Assembly (NCBI GenBank): GCA_016584305.1
Contig: JACEEZ010022538.1
Coordinates: 218,041-282,040, forward strand
Origin: Chionoecetes opilio
Taxonomy: Eukaryota > Arthropoda > Malacostraca > Decapoda > Majidae
Direction of reading: 5' to 3'
DNA length: 64,000 nt
A program made the translations under genes and the position numbers. This document shows positions 52,380-63,919 of this stretch, piece by piece. The notes under the pieces were generated by a model. That model ran no database searches and was not told where the DNA came from. It was given only the letters and a program-made list of their open reading frames with translations. Positions within the stretch are counted from its first letter, which is position 1, and every line of letters begins with the position of its first letter.

Positions 52380-55300
52380 GAGCGTGACCTCTTCCCTTAG
52401 TCAGTCCCTCACTCCACTCAAGTCTCAGCTCCCACGTACAGTACACATACACTCCCTAAAAGATGATGAAAATATTAGTAATGAAAAGAACTCGGCCTTG
52501 AAAAGTGTTGCCTCATAGTATCCATGATTGTAGTTTAATAGTGTAAGTCTTCTTTTATCATTATTATTCTTTTTTTAAATTCATGTTGCACTTTATAAGG
52601 AAGCAGAGATAAGCCCTTCATAAATGCAGGAGTTATGTTACTTATGTGGTTTTCAATTTGTCTATGGCAGGTACCTATTTGATCATAAGTATTAGTTAGC
52701 TAGACATAGTTTCCTAATACTTTTTGCTCCATCCACATAATTGATTAATACTACATTGTCTTATTAGACATTATTAGGTTATGTCTTATTTCACCCTAAA
52801 GATAGAAAAAAGTAGAGGTGAGTTTCTGATATTTTTCTTATAAAGGAATCATGGTACATGATGCAGTCACTGAATATACACATACAATATTGCACACATG
52901 AGCTGACATATCATAAGACTATTCAGAAGAACGAAAATTATCTACATAAGTGTCAGAGAGAGAGAGCTGAACATGTTAATAAGAGGAAATAAATGTTACA
53001 CAGTGTTAGGAAGAGAGCCCTTTGTTACAGGCGATGGAGAAACAGGAATGCAAACAGAGAAATTGTGAATGTGTGTTATGTGAGATGTGTAGTAGCTCCT
53101 CTATACCTTGCATTCACCCTTGGAATAAAGAGAGGAACAAAGCCGGCCAACAACGACCCTCCATGAACACTACAGTACGTAATATGTGAATTCTAAAGTA
53201 CATAATTGGACAGAAAGTAGAATTGGAAACAGGATAATATCAATCAACACTTATATCCCATACACAACAACTAGGTTAACATGTCTACGTAAAACTTATA
53301 TAATGTAAACAGCATCTACTTAAGACAGGATAAAGGGTGTTGGGAAGTCATGGTGATGCCTAAGGTCGTGAAGCTTTGCCAGTTGTCAGCCCAAAACTCC
53401 TGTACACATGACTACTAATACTGTATTCATCTTGGCAAGGACACTCATGATAGCTTAGTCCCATGACCCAAGTATTCACATGATACACTGGTCTACATAG
53501 TGAAGTCAACAAGTTAGACGGATGGATTGATGGATTGTAATGCCAAAAAGGGGGAAATGTGCCAGACATCAGAGGTCATATGGCACTATGGCAAAGCATA
53601 ACAAAGGAAGGGGTTATAGAGAAAGAGTGGAACGGTGAGGGAAGGGGAAAGGAACGGAATGTTACAGCAGGATGGTTAGATCAGATGAAGGATGTGTATT
53701 TGTTGGAGAAAGGAGATTAAATGACTCGGGGAGAAGGAGGGGGATTCCGGGAGAATGCCCGCAAGACAGGGAGGTCGGGAAAGGGAGGACAAATGAGGAA
53801 AGGAACTGGAACGGGCAGGAATAAGATGGGGGCAGGATAGGACATGTTGAACAGTAAGAGAAATAGACTGATGGATTGAGACCTTGTTTGCTATACATGG
53901 TCCTCCAAATGTGACCTGATGTGCAGCCAAGGTCTATTGGATCCCACAGTGTTGTCATTAGCAAACACAGTATCCTCCCTTTCCTCTCACGCCCTGCTCA
54001 TAAAACAACAAAACCTCTAGCATAAGCCATGACCTCAGGCATACCATCACACTTCCACGGTCAACACCTTAACTTAGAATGTTCACAGCTTAATATAAAA
54101 ACACAGTGCAAATCTAATGCCCACATAACTTAGGAGGATGTACTTATACTATGATCCCTCGTGTAATCTGTACCCTAACAAAGTGAATGGTGTCCCTCAA
54201 GGTTGTATCCTTGTATTGGTGTGTTGGTAGTGGCTGCCCCCACAACACCACATGAATATGAAATGTGTCCATGAAAAATTAATGCTGCCCCGTGATAACA
54301 TATTCATTATATTACCTTGTCCTTCATGCGTTCACACACACTCACACATGACCAGAAATATCAAAACTGACCACATCAGGAAAAGAAGGATTTGATTTTA
54401 ATGTTCAAAGCAGCAGAGACTGTCAAATGTGGACAGAAAGGATCTCTTGTCAAGGGGTAATTAAGTTTTTAAGATGCCTCCTTAACTCTCCCAGTAATGA
54501 TGAAAGGTTCTGTGAATGATGGGAGTTTGAGAAATGTCTGAATCGAATTTTCATTGGACGAGAGTCTGAATTACGGGAGTCATATTACACAGAGGAGAAA
54601 GCCATCTGTTATTCCCAGACTACCTATGACTGAAGGCAAACTGTGATGCAGGAGAGAAATCAATATGACATACTGATTATTGAAGATACTATGGCAAATA
54701 ATTACTCTTTGATATATATTTAGTGGAATGTCTTGCGTGCCGTTTTCAAATTATGACTTTACAAACAAAATGCCTGTCACTTCACTCTACACTGAGCAGA
54801 CTTAACACCATTTAGTGTAACTTCTATCTGCTACAAGGAGGACATATGCAACATCCATGTTTTCTTCTCCTATCATCCCACATTCACTAATTACAAGACA
54901 ATCACACGACAACATTTCCCCAGTGTAGTCATGACATGCACACACACATCCTCCCTTCCTTTTCATGCCTTGCTCATACAACTCTACATGGAGGGTACAT
55001 TGTATCTACATGTTACTGCAAGTCAATCCCAACATGTGCTGGGGACTCATCATACTGCATTGGTGGCACAAGTATAACATTATGAGACACTTGTTATGAA
55101 GACAATACCGGGCATTACCTTCCCTTCACTGTGTGTCCTACTAACTATTGATGACAACAAAACATACAAGCTTTTGATATGGAACATTAGCATGAGGGTG
55201 AAGGATGATGTATCAGTTAAGCTACTTAAGCAACTACTATCCACTACAACACTACTCTACTACTACAGTACTACTACTTGATGAGGATGATGATGGGGTG

Positions 55301-55740
55301 AGGAAGTAAGTTAATGACTATAGTCTATTTTTTTTAACAAGACAAAAATTCCATTCAATCTTAAGGTTTCATGCTTTTCATTCATGCTTAAACTGATGCC
55401 TATGTTTACCTGATAATATGGTTAACTATGATAAAATATAACTGAAATTTAGAAGAACCGTACTATTCCCTTCTCCTGGCATCAAATATCAGGCAGTAAA
55501 CAGCAAGAGGTCAGGATTTTTCACCTCGTAAAAAAAATAGAGAGTATACAGTTAAGATAGTAGTCACTTTGGTTTTGATGGCGTCGGCCCCCGGCGTGCG
55601 GCCTCACACACCCCACACAATATACAGAGTTACTCAGTCCACCTCTACATGGAACACAATTGTCATGGCATTATATTACATAAAAGAAATATATACTACA
55701 ATAAATACATCGTTTTCCACAGTTAAGAAGAATACATCTA
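52380..55740. other. Intergenic, no gene recognised
   Basis: Mostly unique AT-rich DNA with a short TAC-repeat near 55,235-55,280. No exon, RNA gene or classified transposon could be supported. Confidence 0.5.
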
Positions 55741-55741
55741 A

Positions 55742-56976
55742 TAAGGGGCCATTCAAAAATTACATAATGCTTTTTTTTGTCTTTTTTACCCCCTCCCTTC
55801 GTCACGCCTTGCAATTCAAGAGAACTGGAACCCAAAATGCCAGGGGTCGCTGGCAGATTTAACTCACTTTTTTGATAATAAGTTGGTCTACTGGAAAACA
55901 AAATATGGGCTTATTCCACTGCACTTAAAACACAAAAGTATAATATTAAGAACGATTTTCTTCTATATGTATATTGTATAGAAGCCTCAATCTGTAAAAC
56001 ATTGTATATAACCAAATAACCAAGGAGGTTATAGTTGAGGAGGCGAGGTAAATGCTACTCTATGATATTATATAGTCAATAACGTATGTTTAGAAGTTAT
56101 CTATACCTAGGCAGTCATATTTTCCTGTTATTATTGTGTATCAATCAGATAGAAAGCCTGGAAGCGCAATGAGTCGACGCGTGAAGTGGCAATGTTTTGA
56201 TTCAATCTCCCCGCCACAATCTCCCCCCCCCCCCACCACTCCCCGCCGCGGCGTGTCGCCTCCACAATTATAACCTACATTGTCGCAGCAACAAGCCGAT
56301 TTCGGCATTCTTTATTCTTCGTTTTTCCAAGGCATTGCTTATTGTATTTTGACAAGCGTTTGCCAGACGCAGCAGTACTGTCTTAGAAAACAGTGTGAAC
56401 ATCGCTCAAATTTTACATGCCACAATATACATGTAAAAAATATATTAAGCTTTGCTACTCGAGGCGAGTAATTTGCATTAAATTGCTATTATAGAACGTT
56501 CCATCGTAATGCATGTCATCCATATAATTAGTAGAACAACAGAAGAACTATATTTTTTGGTATTCAGATGCGGTGCATCAATGTTTATCGCTAAATTAAT
56601 TTATGAAAAATATTAGTCGCGGAGCCAAAACACAGTAGACCAACCTTTGAGTTAAAACTGCCAGCGACCACTGGCATTTCTAGAGTTTCAGATCATTGGA
56701 ATTAACACATGTACAGACCCCCCTTCAAAAATTATACAACAGCAATTAGTACCCTCCCAATTAGAAGGTCCATTTTTTTTCAAATACAATATAATATATG
56801 TCTAGCCTAAGTACCTGCAAATTATCATCTCTAGGTTTTTCTTTCAAAATCTGAAAATGTTATGTCACACACAGCTGCACCCCCCCCCCCCCCCCCACTG
56901 TCACACTTATAACACTTCACCTTTACACCCCCCCCCTCCCCCTTTAGGCATTACGTAATTTTTGAACAGCCCCTTA
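55742..56976. mobile_element. DNA transposon with long inverted ends, class unknown
   Basis: The ends TAAGGGGCCATTCAAAAATT and AATTTTTGAACAGCCCCTTA are inverted. A second inverted block (CCAGGGGTCGCTGGCAG at about 55,839; CTGCCAGCGACCACTGGCA at about 56,660) lies inside. C tracts are at 56,221-56,233 and 56,879-56,898. No transposase frame. The target duplication is not clear (possibly TAA or TA). Confidence 0.6.
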
Positions 56977-57036
56977 CTGCCATTGGTCTGTGGTACCCAT
57001 CAAAGCCCTCGAGTGCCCACCACCGCTACCACCACA

Positions 57037-57306
57037 TGAGTGAACACAACACTACCTACATATACCCACCCATACCCACATACCCAAAAAATGCCCTTTC
57101 GACCCAAACGCCAGGGTCGAAAATGCCCTTACCCAAACCCCTTACAAATATGCCCTCTTCATACCCAGCGGGCACGTGGGTATCAAAGTTAAAACGACAT
57201 ATTTCCGACCCTTGGGTATAGGATTTTGGGCTGTTTTGGGTATGTGTGTAAAGGTGGATTTAAGGGTAGGTTTAAATGCCCTTTTTAAATGTGAGTGAAC
57301 ACCACA
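57037..57306. repeat. Insertion-like segment between direct repeats
   Basis: GAGTGAACACAACAC (57,037) and GAGTGAACACCACAC (57,292) flank a segment rich in TACCCA/TGGGTA motifs. This may be a target duplication. Confidence 0.4.
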
Positions 57307-57459
57307 CATCCTGAACCATTCATTGCACTGTTCCCTCTACACCCGCTACCACTCAGCCCTCAGCCAGCCTTGCCTCAACACTCTGCAGTCCGCCGTGAGC
57401 CATGCAGCCAGGTGGTGCTCGGGGCCGGGGAATGACGCCCACAATGCACGGCTACCCCT

Positions 57460-57485
57460 TCATTCCTTCTTCTCGTGGTGCTCTT
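57460..57485 (-). CDS. TMX3-like terminal exon
   Basis: The minus-strand acceptor TTGTTTATTTCCAG is followed by AA GAG CAC CAC GAG AAG AAG GAA TGA. It is in phase with the donor at 58,341-58,346, giving the tail DADEDEEHHEKKE. A Lys-rich C-terminus is typical of ER-retained TMX3 (KKxx-like), although here the lysines are one place closer to the end. Confidence 0.6.
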
Positions 57486-58533
57486 CTGGAAATAAACAAT
57501 AAAGTGACGACCACATGTAGGTCTCACGTCCTATTGTAACTTCCTTATTTTCATTCTTATGTGACAGGTTACTTATCATCACCATCATCCAGAATCATCA
57601 ATAAATGGATATCGCAAAACATCATTAACCCCTTCACGCCCAGATTTTTCCTTTGCTATATAAAAATTCATCTGTTGTTAGCCATAAAATTATGAAAAGT
57701 AACTTAATATACCAATTTACTTAGTCAACAAGGATACTAAACAGGTCATAGCTATAAAATAATGCTTATATTCACAAAAAATCATCTAATGGTACCCAAA
57801 GTACAATGGAAATTACGTTCTGGGTCACAAGGGGTTAAAAAAACTCTTGTCCAGACACTCCAATCTTGCAAAATAACCCGACACTAATAACAGGAGTATT
57901 ATTTCCCCCATTCAGTGGTAATAAACATCAAAGATCTCCTCGTCATACTGAAGTACATATTAATCTGTAAGTGTTACCAAATCTTTGCAGATTATATTTT
58001 TTTGGAGTTGCAAATAAAAGTTCACTTTTTTTTTTATTATAGACTATTATATAAATAATGCTTATACAGAACTCTGTGACAGCATTATGAGAAAACTATA
58101 AATCAAGGAAGGAAAGACTGTAAATCACCAAAGTTTAGATGTACAGATATGTGAATTCAATTACTTCAGAAACCATGGAGCTGTTTAGTAATTTTGTCAC
58201 AGGAACTACCACGTGTAGATCTCACGGCCTCTTGTAGCTTCCTTATTTTATGATGTTCTTAATCTCTTAGTTGTGATGAATGTAAAACAAAACAGTGCAC
58301 AAGGAAACAAAGGGAATGTTATCAGTGAAAACCATGGGCAGCTTACCATCTTCATCAGCGTCCAGGATGTCTGAGCACCAGATGGAGTAGCAGATGAGAG
58401 AGAGGAAGCCGAGTGGCAGGCCGAAGATTACTGCCGTCAGCACGGGGTTGCCCTGCCACATGTCCTCCAGGGTGGTGCGCGAAGTGTAGTACATCCTGTA
58501 GATCCTTACCGGCCACGAGTCTCCACCGTATAC
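57460..58533 (-). CDS. TMX3-like ER transmembrane thioredoxin-family protein, 3' end
   Basis: Two joined exons (58,533-58,347 and 57,485-57,460) give the last 71 residues. They contain VYGGDSWPVRIYRMYYTSRT, GNPVLTAVIF, a hydrophobic span FGLPLGFLSLICYSIWC and an acidic tail. GGDS followed by FGLPLG before and within a single membrane span is the pattern of TMX3, a disulfide isomerase of the ER membrane. The thioredoxin domains lie outside the window, upstream on the minus strand. The upstream intron holds an RTE LINE. The gene is convergent with MRPS17. The family call rests on the C-terminus only. Confidence 0.65.
57629..57834. mobile_element. piggyBac-type MITE, copy 6
   Basis: CCCCTTCACGCCCAG to CTGGGTCACAAGGGG, with TTAA on both sides. 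It lies in the last intron of the TMX3-like gene. Confidence 0.85.
58200..58262 (+). mobile_element. LINE-A 3' end fragment
   Basis: AGGAACTACCACGTGTAGAT then CACGGCCTCTTGTAGCTTCC. Confidence 0.7.
58347..58533 (-). CDS. TMX3-like penultimate exon (transmembrane)
   Basis: The acceptor TTCATTCCCAG is followed by GTATACGGTGG; the exon is 187 nt and ends GATG before GTAAGC (phase 1). It encodes the juxtamembrane GGDS motif and the membrane span. Confidence 0.72.
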
Positions 58534-58564
58534 CTGGGAATGAAGAGAGTCTGCATTAGTCATA

Positions 58565-60440
58565 TCAATCAATCAATCATTGGGGGCATACGCCGGGGGG
58601 CGCGTCGCCTCGCCCACCCTACGACGCCACTCCCGGGGGTCACCACACGCGAGTTCCCATGCAGGCTCCTTTCCCATACCAAGCAGCTCTCGACAAGAAG
58701 CATCAACTTGCCCCAGCCACGAGCCTTGTGGGCGCCCCCTTGGCCTCCTCCACGCCAGATTGTCTCTTACAGATACAACCCGATGGGAAGGATCGGTTTC
58801 AGGGTAGCGTGCCACATGCCCATATAGCCGAAGTTGGCGCTGACGGACTATGCAGGTAATAGGCCTCGATTCAGTCTCACGGTGCAATCGCTGATTTGAC
58901 ACGTAATCATCCCAGCGATACCCCATGATTCTGCGAAGACACTTATTACCAAAGGCATTGATTCGTCTCTTCAAGTCACTATTTAGTGTCCATGTCTCAC
59001 AACCATAGAGTAAGACAGGGATCACAAGTAACTTGAAGATCCAGATCTTTGTCCTCCTGCACAGGTACCGACAACGCCAAATACTCCCGCTGAGCGAGTC
59101 CATAACACCGTGGGCTATGCCAATCCGCCGTAAGACTTCTTGACCTGACCCGCCGTCATTATGGACTGCGCTACCAAGGTATGTAAAACTTTCCAAGATC
59201 TCAATGTCCTCGCCACACGCATGAACAGACTGTACTGCTTCATCTAGTAAGTCTCCAAATACCTGGACCTTGGTCTTAAGCCAGGAGACCTTAAGTCCCA
59301 AAGGCTTTGCCTCCTCGTGCAGCGCCTCGAGAGCCATCACCAGGACCTCCAGAGACTCAGCAAAGATTACTGCATCATCGGCAAAAACAAGATCAGTGAT
59401 CTTGGTGTTGCCGACGGATGCTCCACAATCACTTTGATCTACAACCTTGTCCAATACCCAGTCCATACAAGCGTTGAAAAGTGATGGGGCAAGGACGCAC
59501 CCTTGCCTCACTCCTGTATTAACAGGAAAGAAGCTGGATACACCTGCCCCACACTTCACAGCACTCTCAGTCCCAGAATACAGACCAGTTATCAAACCAA
59601 TAGTCCTTGCAGGAATCCCGAGAAGTCGCAGAAGATCCCAGAGTGACTCACGATGCACTGAGTCAAACGCCTTCTTGAGATCAACATAGGCTGCAAGCAT
59701 CCCCTGTCGAAACTCACGTCGGCGTTCCACCAGGACACGAAGCGCTAGGATACGGTCCGTTGTTGACTTACCAGGCGTGAACCCAGACTGCTGAGGTCTC
59801 TGATGCTTCACCAGATGACTGCGAATCCGTGTCAGCAATAGATGGGCAAGCACTTTGCCTGGTACGCTGAGCAGTGTAATACCGCGGTAATTGTTGCAGT
59901 CCTGACGGTCCTTTCCCTTTCCAGATAGGGACTACCAGCCCCCTTTTCCAGTCAGGAGGAATGGTACCTGATTGCCACACGGCAGTCAGGACAGCATGCA
60001 ACCCGCAGATCATGGCCTCACCCCCAGCTTTGAGGAGCTCCGCACTGATATTACAAACACCAGCTGCCTTTCCACCCCTCAACTTTGCTACAGCCTCTCT
60101 GACTTCGTCAAGAGAGGGTGCGGTTTCGTCAATGGGAGGATCGGCATCCACTGCCTGTAGCCCAGTGGTGTGAAGCTGCTCAGTTGGAGGGTCCACCGTG
60201 AACAAGTGCCCAAAGTACTCAGCGCAACGAGCCATCTGCCCATCCATGTCCGACACGAGGCGCCCATCTGCTGTTCGAATAGCACTCGCCCGAGATGGAG
60301 ACTTGGAACGGAGCTTCTTCAGGGCTCGGTAGGCGGGTCGGAGGTCATTAGCGTTCAAATGACCCTCGACATCCTCAGCGAGACGAACGCTAATGACCTC
60401 CGACACACACGTGTACCACACACGTCATGGTTAATCACTT
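58565..60440 (-). mobile_element. RTE-like non-LTR retrotransposon, 5'-truncated
   Basis: The most complete copy of this family in the window. The 3' end is a GATT repeat (ATTGATTGATTGA). The 5' end shows a 20-bp perfect inverted duplication (60,337-60,356 against 60,385-60,404). Confidence 0.9.
58573..60421 (-). pseudogene. RTE-like reverse transcriptase, one frame break
   Basis: The first part (60,421-59,9xx) has LKKLRSKSPSRASAIRTADG, KLRGGKAAGVCNISAELLKA and SGTIPPDWKRGLVVPIWKGK. A frame change near 59,920 leads to the main frame (stop at 58,573). That frame has QQSGFTPGKSTTDRILALR, YVDLKKAFDSVHRESLW, TGVRQGCVLAPSLFNACMDW, the catalytic FADDAVIFAES, LLYGCETWTL and LRLYGHVARYPET. The order of domains is that of a LINE reverse transcriptase. 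The endonuclease domain is absent. Confidence 0.88.
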
Positions 60441-60866
60441 ATAAAGGAGTATTTTGTGGTAAATAGTAAGGCAAGGTGCTACTTATTTCGAGGTGTTACC
60501 TATCTTATGCGACACCGGCTGCTCCTGTAGAGAAAAACACAAACAAATGGAAAAAAAACCAGTAAAACTACATACAGCTATACTAAGCCTATTATAATAC
60601 TATACTAAGCAGGAAGGAAGGAAGACTTGTCCCGTACGTCTCTTATGGGAGGCGGTAGCAGAGTGGGTAGCGTCAAGATATATGTCAAGCTCGAACATGA
60701 GCTTGACAGACGACCTACAAAGTGATACTAAGCAGAAAAGGTCACAAGAAGAAGAAGAAGTCTCCGAGTGGCGTTCTCGGTGATCCGAGTTCGATCCTTG
60801 ATGAGGGCTGTAAAATCCACTTAAAATCTTTCTCTGCACTGTTGAGTGGCCTAAGAACACCCACAC

Positions 60867-63507
60867 TAGGGTGCCAATAGCGCATAGGGGTAATTTTTCA
60901 AAGTCAATATTTTTTCACGTACTTTTGTGGTATTCTGCCTTGTGCTTAGAAACTGTCGTGTGCAAAGTTTCAGGCTAATCGGTTGATATTTAGAGGTGGC
61001 GGATCGATCTTGAACATTTCCTCTTTTCGCCCTCAGGTCATGACCACGAGAAAGCAAACTGAAGTTTGGCTTCTTGGCCATAGTGTTCCTACTATCACAG
61101 GCGCAAAACTTCCCAGCCGTGGAGACGTTTTACGACGATTTTTCTACGCACACAAGGAAGAGAGAAGACGGTGCAGCAGAGTGCAGCTGAGGCTGCAAAG
61201 GAGGTCCTCGACTTCTGGACACGAGCTAGGATCCCCACCATCGCAGAAACTAGCGTGAGGAGGAAGATTACTGGACTTTTCGACGAGTGGAAGATCCTGA
61301 GCAAAAGCAGAAAACTCTGGAGTCACGCCTGCCGAAAAACAGAAGACCTTCCAAGAAAGTCTCCCAGACCTTTTGGACGACGCCCTCACTCTGATGACCA
61401 TTCCTGAAGACAAGGAATTCCTTCTTGCCCAGCGGGAGAAGGGGAGGCGGGGTTCGATGGCTGGTCTGGACAAGAAGCCGAAAGAATCTGTTTACCGACT
61501 TGAAAGCTCTCTCTCACGTAGCCGTCAACAGACGCCAAAAGGAGAAGAGATGGTGGAGCTGGAGTCGTCATCGTCTGAGTCATCGAGTCCAGCCAACACA
61601 TAGACTTCTTCTTCCGACGCCGGGGTCGCTTCTCCACCAAAGCGATTGAGGACACGGGGCACGAAGTCCGTCCTATCCCCTGATCTCGTGAGCCCTTGAC
61701 AGAACTGGGGTCAGTAGCCGCCAAGCCCTTCGAATTGTGGCGGCTACGGCAAGTAGCTTGGGCCACGATCCACAAGAGCTTGTGCTGAATCCCAAGTCCA
61801 TTCGACAGGCAAGAGCGAAGTACAGGTCCACTTTGGCGAAGGACATCAAAGAGGCTTTCACTCCTCTTACCGTTCATTGGGACGGGAAGATCCTTCCTCA
61901 GGACGATGGCACTCGCGCCGAAAGACTCGCCATCCTCGTCACAGGAGGAGGAGTGGAGAAGCTCCTAGGAGTCCCGAAACTGCACTCCGGAACTGGTGAT
62001 GCCGCCGCTACAGCTGTGTTCCAGGCTCTAGAAGACTGGGGGGGTCCAGGAACGAGTCGTGGCAATGTGCTTCGACACAACCAGTGCCAACACTGGAGCC
62101 ATCAATGGTGCATGCACCATCTTGCAACAAGATCGGCCGACCCCTCGTTTCACTTGCTTGCCGTCATCACGTCCACGAACTTGTCCTTGAGAAGGCCTTT
62201 TCTACGTGTTTGGGGTCATCTTCTGGTCCTGAGATCACCATCTTCTCTCGCTTCAAGGACTGCTGGTCTTTCATCAACCAGTCGGCAATAAACCCTCCCA
62301 CCAACGAAGATCTGCCGGAGACTCTGGTCTCCAAGAGGGACGATCTCATTCAAGGTTTGAAACGTCTGCTTCAGACAAAGCAGCCCCGTGACGACTATAA
62401 GGAACTCGCTGAGCTGAGCATCCTTTTCCTCGGCGGCGCTCTTCCGAAGACCTCGATCCGTAGCCCGGAGCGCTTCATACGAGCGCGTTGGATGGCGCGC
62501 ATCATTTACGCTCTGAAGATGATCTTGTTTCGGGAGCAGCTGACTGGAGTCGTCACACCTCGAGAAATGTCAGCCCTCCAGCGGTTCTTCATCGTTCGCA
62601 ACCGAGATCTACGTCCTGCGATGGTTCGAATCGACGGTTCCATCCTACGCTCCAGCCAACGATCTTGGATTCGCTAAGGACATCCTTCAGTACCACGACG
62701 AAAGTATTCGGAAGGCCTGCTTCACCACTCTGAGCTGCCATTTCTGGTACTTGAGCGAAGATCTCATTGGCCTGTCACTGTTCGACTCACGTCTCCCTGT
62801 CTCCAACAAACAAGCAATTGTACACAATGTACAGGCCATTCTCTACGATGAAGGAGCCGAGGAACCCGCCAAGCGAATAAACCTCCCATCATCACAAGTT
62901 CCTGTGGCAACACTGCCCTCCTTCGCCACAAAAAATTCCCTCCGCCTCTTCGAAGCTCTTGATATCAAGACCGACTTCCTGTCCGCCAACCCTCGAAAGT
63001 GCGAGGAAGAGGAATCGTACGTCGAGGCCTGCCGCCGAATCGAAGGACTTCGCGTCGTCAACGACACAGCCGAGCGAGGAGTGGCGCTCATCCAGTCCTT
63101 CAACCTCCGGCTGACCAAAGACGAGGAACAGCGCCAGTTCCTCCCCAAGTTGTGGAGGCCCATCGCCATCAACAGCCCGGGACCTCGAAGGCTTCCCTTC
63201 CCGGCCAAGCCGGCCACAATGAGTGGGGTGGCTCCCCATGATACCCCCCCTACCGAGGGGCTAATACTCACCAAGAGGGGACCAGCAGCCCTGCTGGGGA
63301 AGGGATGTCCGGCTTGTCTGCTTTCAAGAGATGACATCCCCTCCTTAATAGGCCAGTGCATAAGTGTAAATAACAAAGTTGTAATCCGCCACCCCTAAAT
63401 ATCAACCGATTGAGGTCAAACTTGCATACGATGGTTTCTTGCATAGATGCACCATTACACCAAAATAGGAAGAAAAATTCAAACTTTTGATTTTTATTGG
63501 CACCCTA
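60867..63507 (+). mobile_element. hAT-like transposon, autonomous-type, decayed
   Basis: Inverted ends TAGGGTGCCAATA and TATTGGCACCCTA are flanked by a perfect 8-bp duplication ACCCACAC (60,859-60,866 and 63,508-63,515). 2641 bp, with one transposase gene in pieces. 8-bp targets and TAGGG ends fit hAT. Confidence 0.9.
61024..63398 (+). pseudogene. hAT-like transposase, several frame breaks
   Basis: The fragments in order: MTTRKQTEVWLLGHSVPTIT (61,039); AAKEVLDFWTRARIPTIAET (about 61,171); IPEDKEFLLAQREKGRRGSM (61,373); LNPKSIRQARAKY, VHWDGKILPQDDGTRAERLA and KLLGVPKLHSGTGDA (61,737); CFDTTSANTGAINGACT (about 62,067, catalytic Asp, other frame); SLACRHHVHELVLEKAF with C-x2-H (62,148); FKDCWSFINQSAINPPTNED and RARWMARIIYALKMILFREQ (to 62,677); then SEDLIGLSLFDSRLPVSNKQ to NDTAERGVALIQSFN (62,751-63,398). 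At least four frame changes. Known in outline as an arthropod hAT-like family; not active as read. Confidence 0.78.
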
Positions 63508-63728
63508 ACCCACACGCTGCCCATTAGCTCTACCTTCGATTGCGAGTGCATCGGAGGATACAGGGGGGTGGCATGAGCCTCTAATCACAGGCGTCACTAT
63601 AGAAATTCTGTCTGCGCCACCACGGGCGAGGGCCAACTATCACAGCCCTCAAGTTAATCTCCAGGGCCTACCATCCCACTCCTGGAGGTCACTGTTTAAC
63701 GGCGCTGTAGGAACACACACACAACACA

Positions 63729-63737
<9 letters not shown>

Positions 63738-63768
<31 letters not shown>
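63738..63768. repeat. Poly-A tract at a SINE end
   Basis: About 37 A residues (63,730-63,767) join the SINE-C end to a pogo-like element end. Confidence 0.9.
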
Positions 63769-63770
<2 letters not shown>

Positions 63771-63871
63771 GGGGATATAATGCGCGAAAGTCGGGATGGT
63801 AAGAATTTAGGACTCAGCGCGAAACTCGAGGATCGCGAAACTCGCATAGCGTGAAACTCGGGAGGGTAGTG
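63763..63871. mobile_element. pogo/Tigger-like element, family 5, right end
   Basis: GCGCGAAAGTCGGGATGGTA to CGTGAAACTCGGGAGGGTAG, then TG and TA; matches 39,590-39,683. The left end is not seen in this window. Confidence 0.8.
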
Positions 63872-63873
63872 TA

Positions 63874-63919
63874 TTTCCTTTTTAAATCTCCAGCTTGAAT
63901 CCGTTACTTCTTGTTCTAC
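63874..63919 (-). mobile_element. LINE-A fragment flanking the pogo-like element
   Basis: TTTCCTTTTTAAATCTCCAG then TTGAATCCGTTACTTCTTG, the complement of the family C-terminal region. Part of a SINE-C body follows to about 63,975. Confidence 0.65.

Larger units (their letters stand above)
60640..63735 (+). mobile_element. tRNA-derived SINE, family C, split by a hAT-like transposon
   Basis: The head GGGAGGCGGTAGCAGAGTGG is at 60,649. The body continues to 60,866 and resumes at 63,508 (CACACGCTGCCCATTAGC) to the A-tract. An extra segment of about 90 bp interrupts the head after TAGCGTC. Confidence 0.88.

Noticed and set aside
56221..56940. Poly-C tracts as possible regulatory G-quadruplexes
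   Set aside because: They lie inside a transposon and no gene start is nearby; nothing supports a function.
58540..58859. Plus-strand ORFs at the RTE 3' end
   Set aside because: Antisense of the LINE reverse transcriptase.
62843..63376. Minus-strand ORF of 177 residues
   Set aside because: Antisense of the hAT-like transposase, whose plus-strand frame has recognisable motifs.
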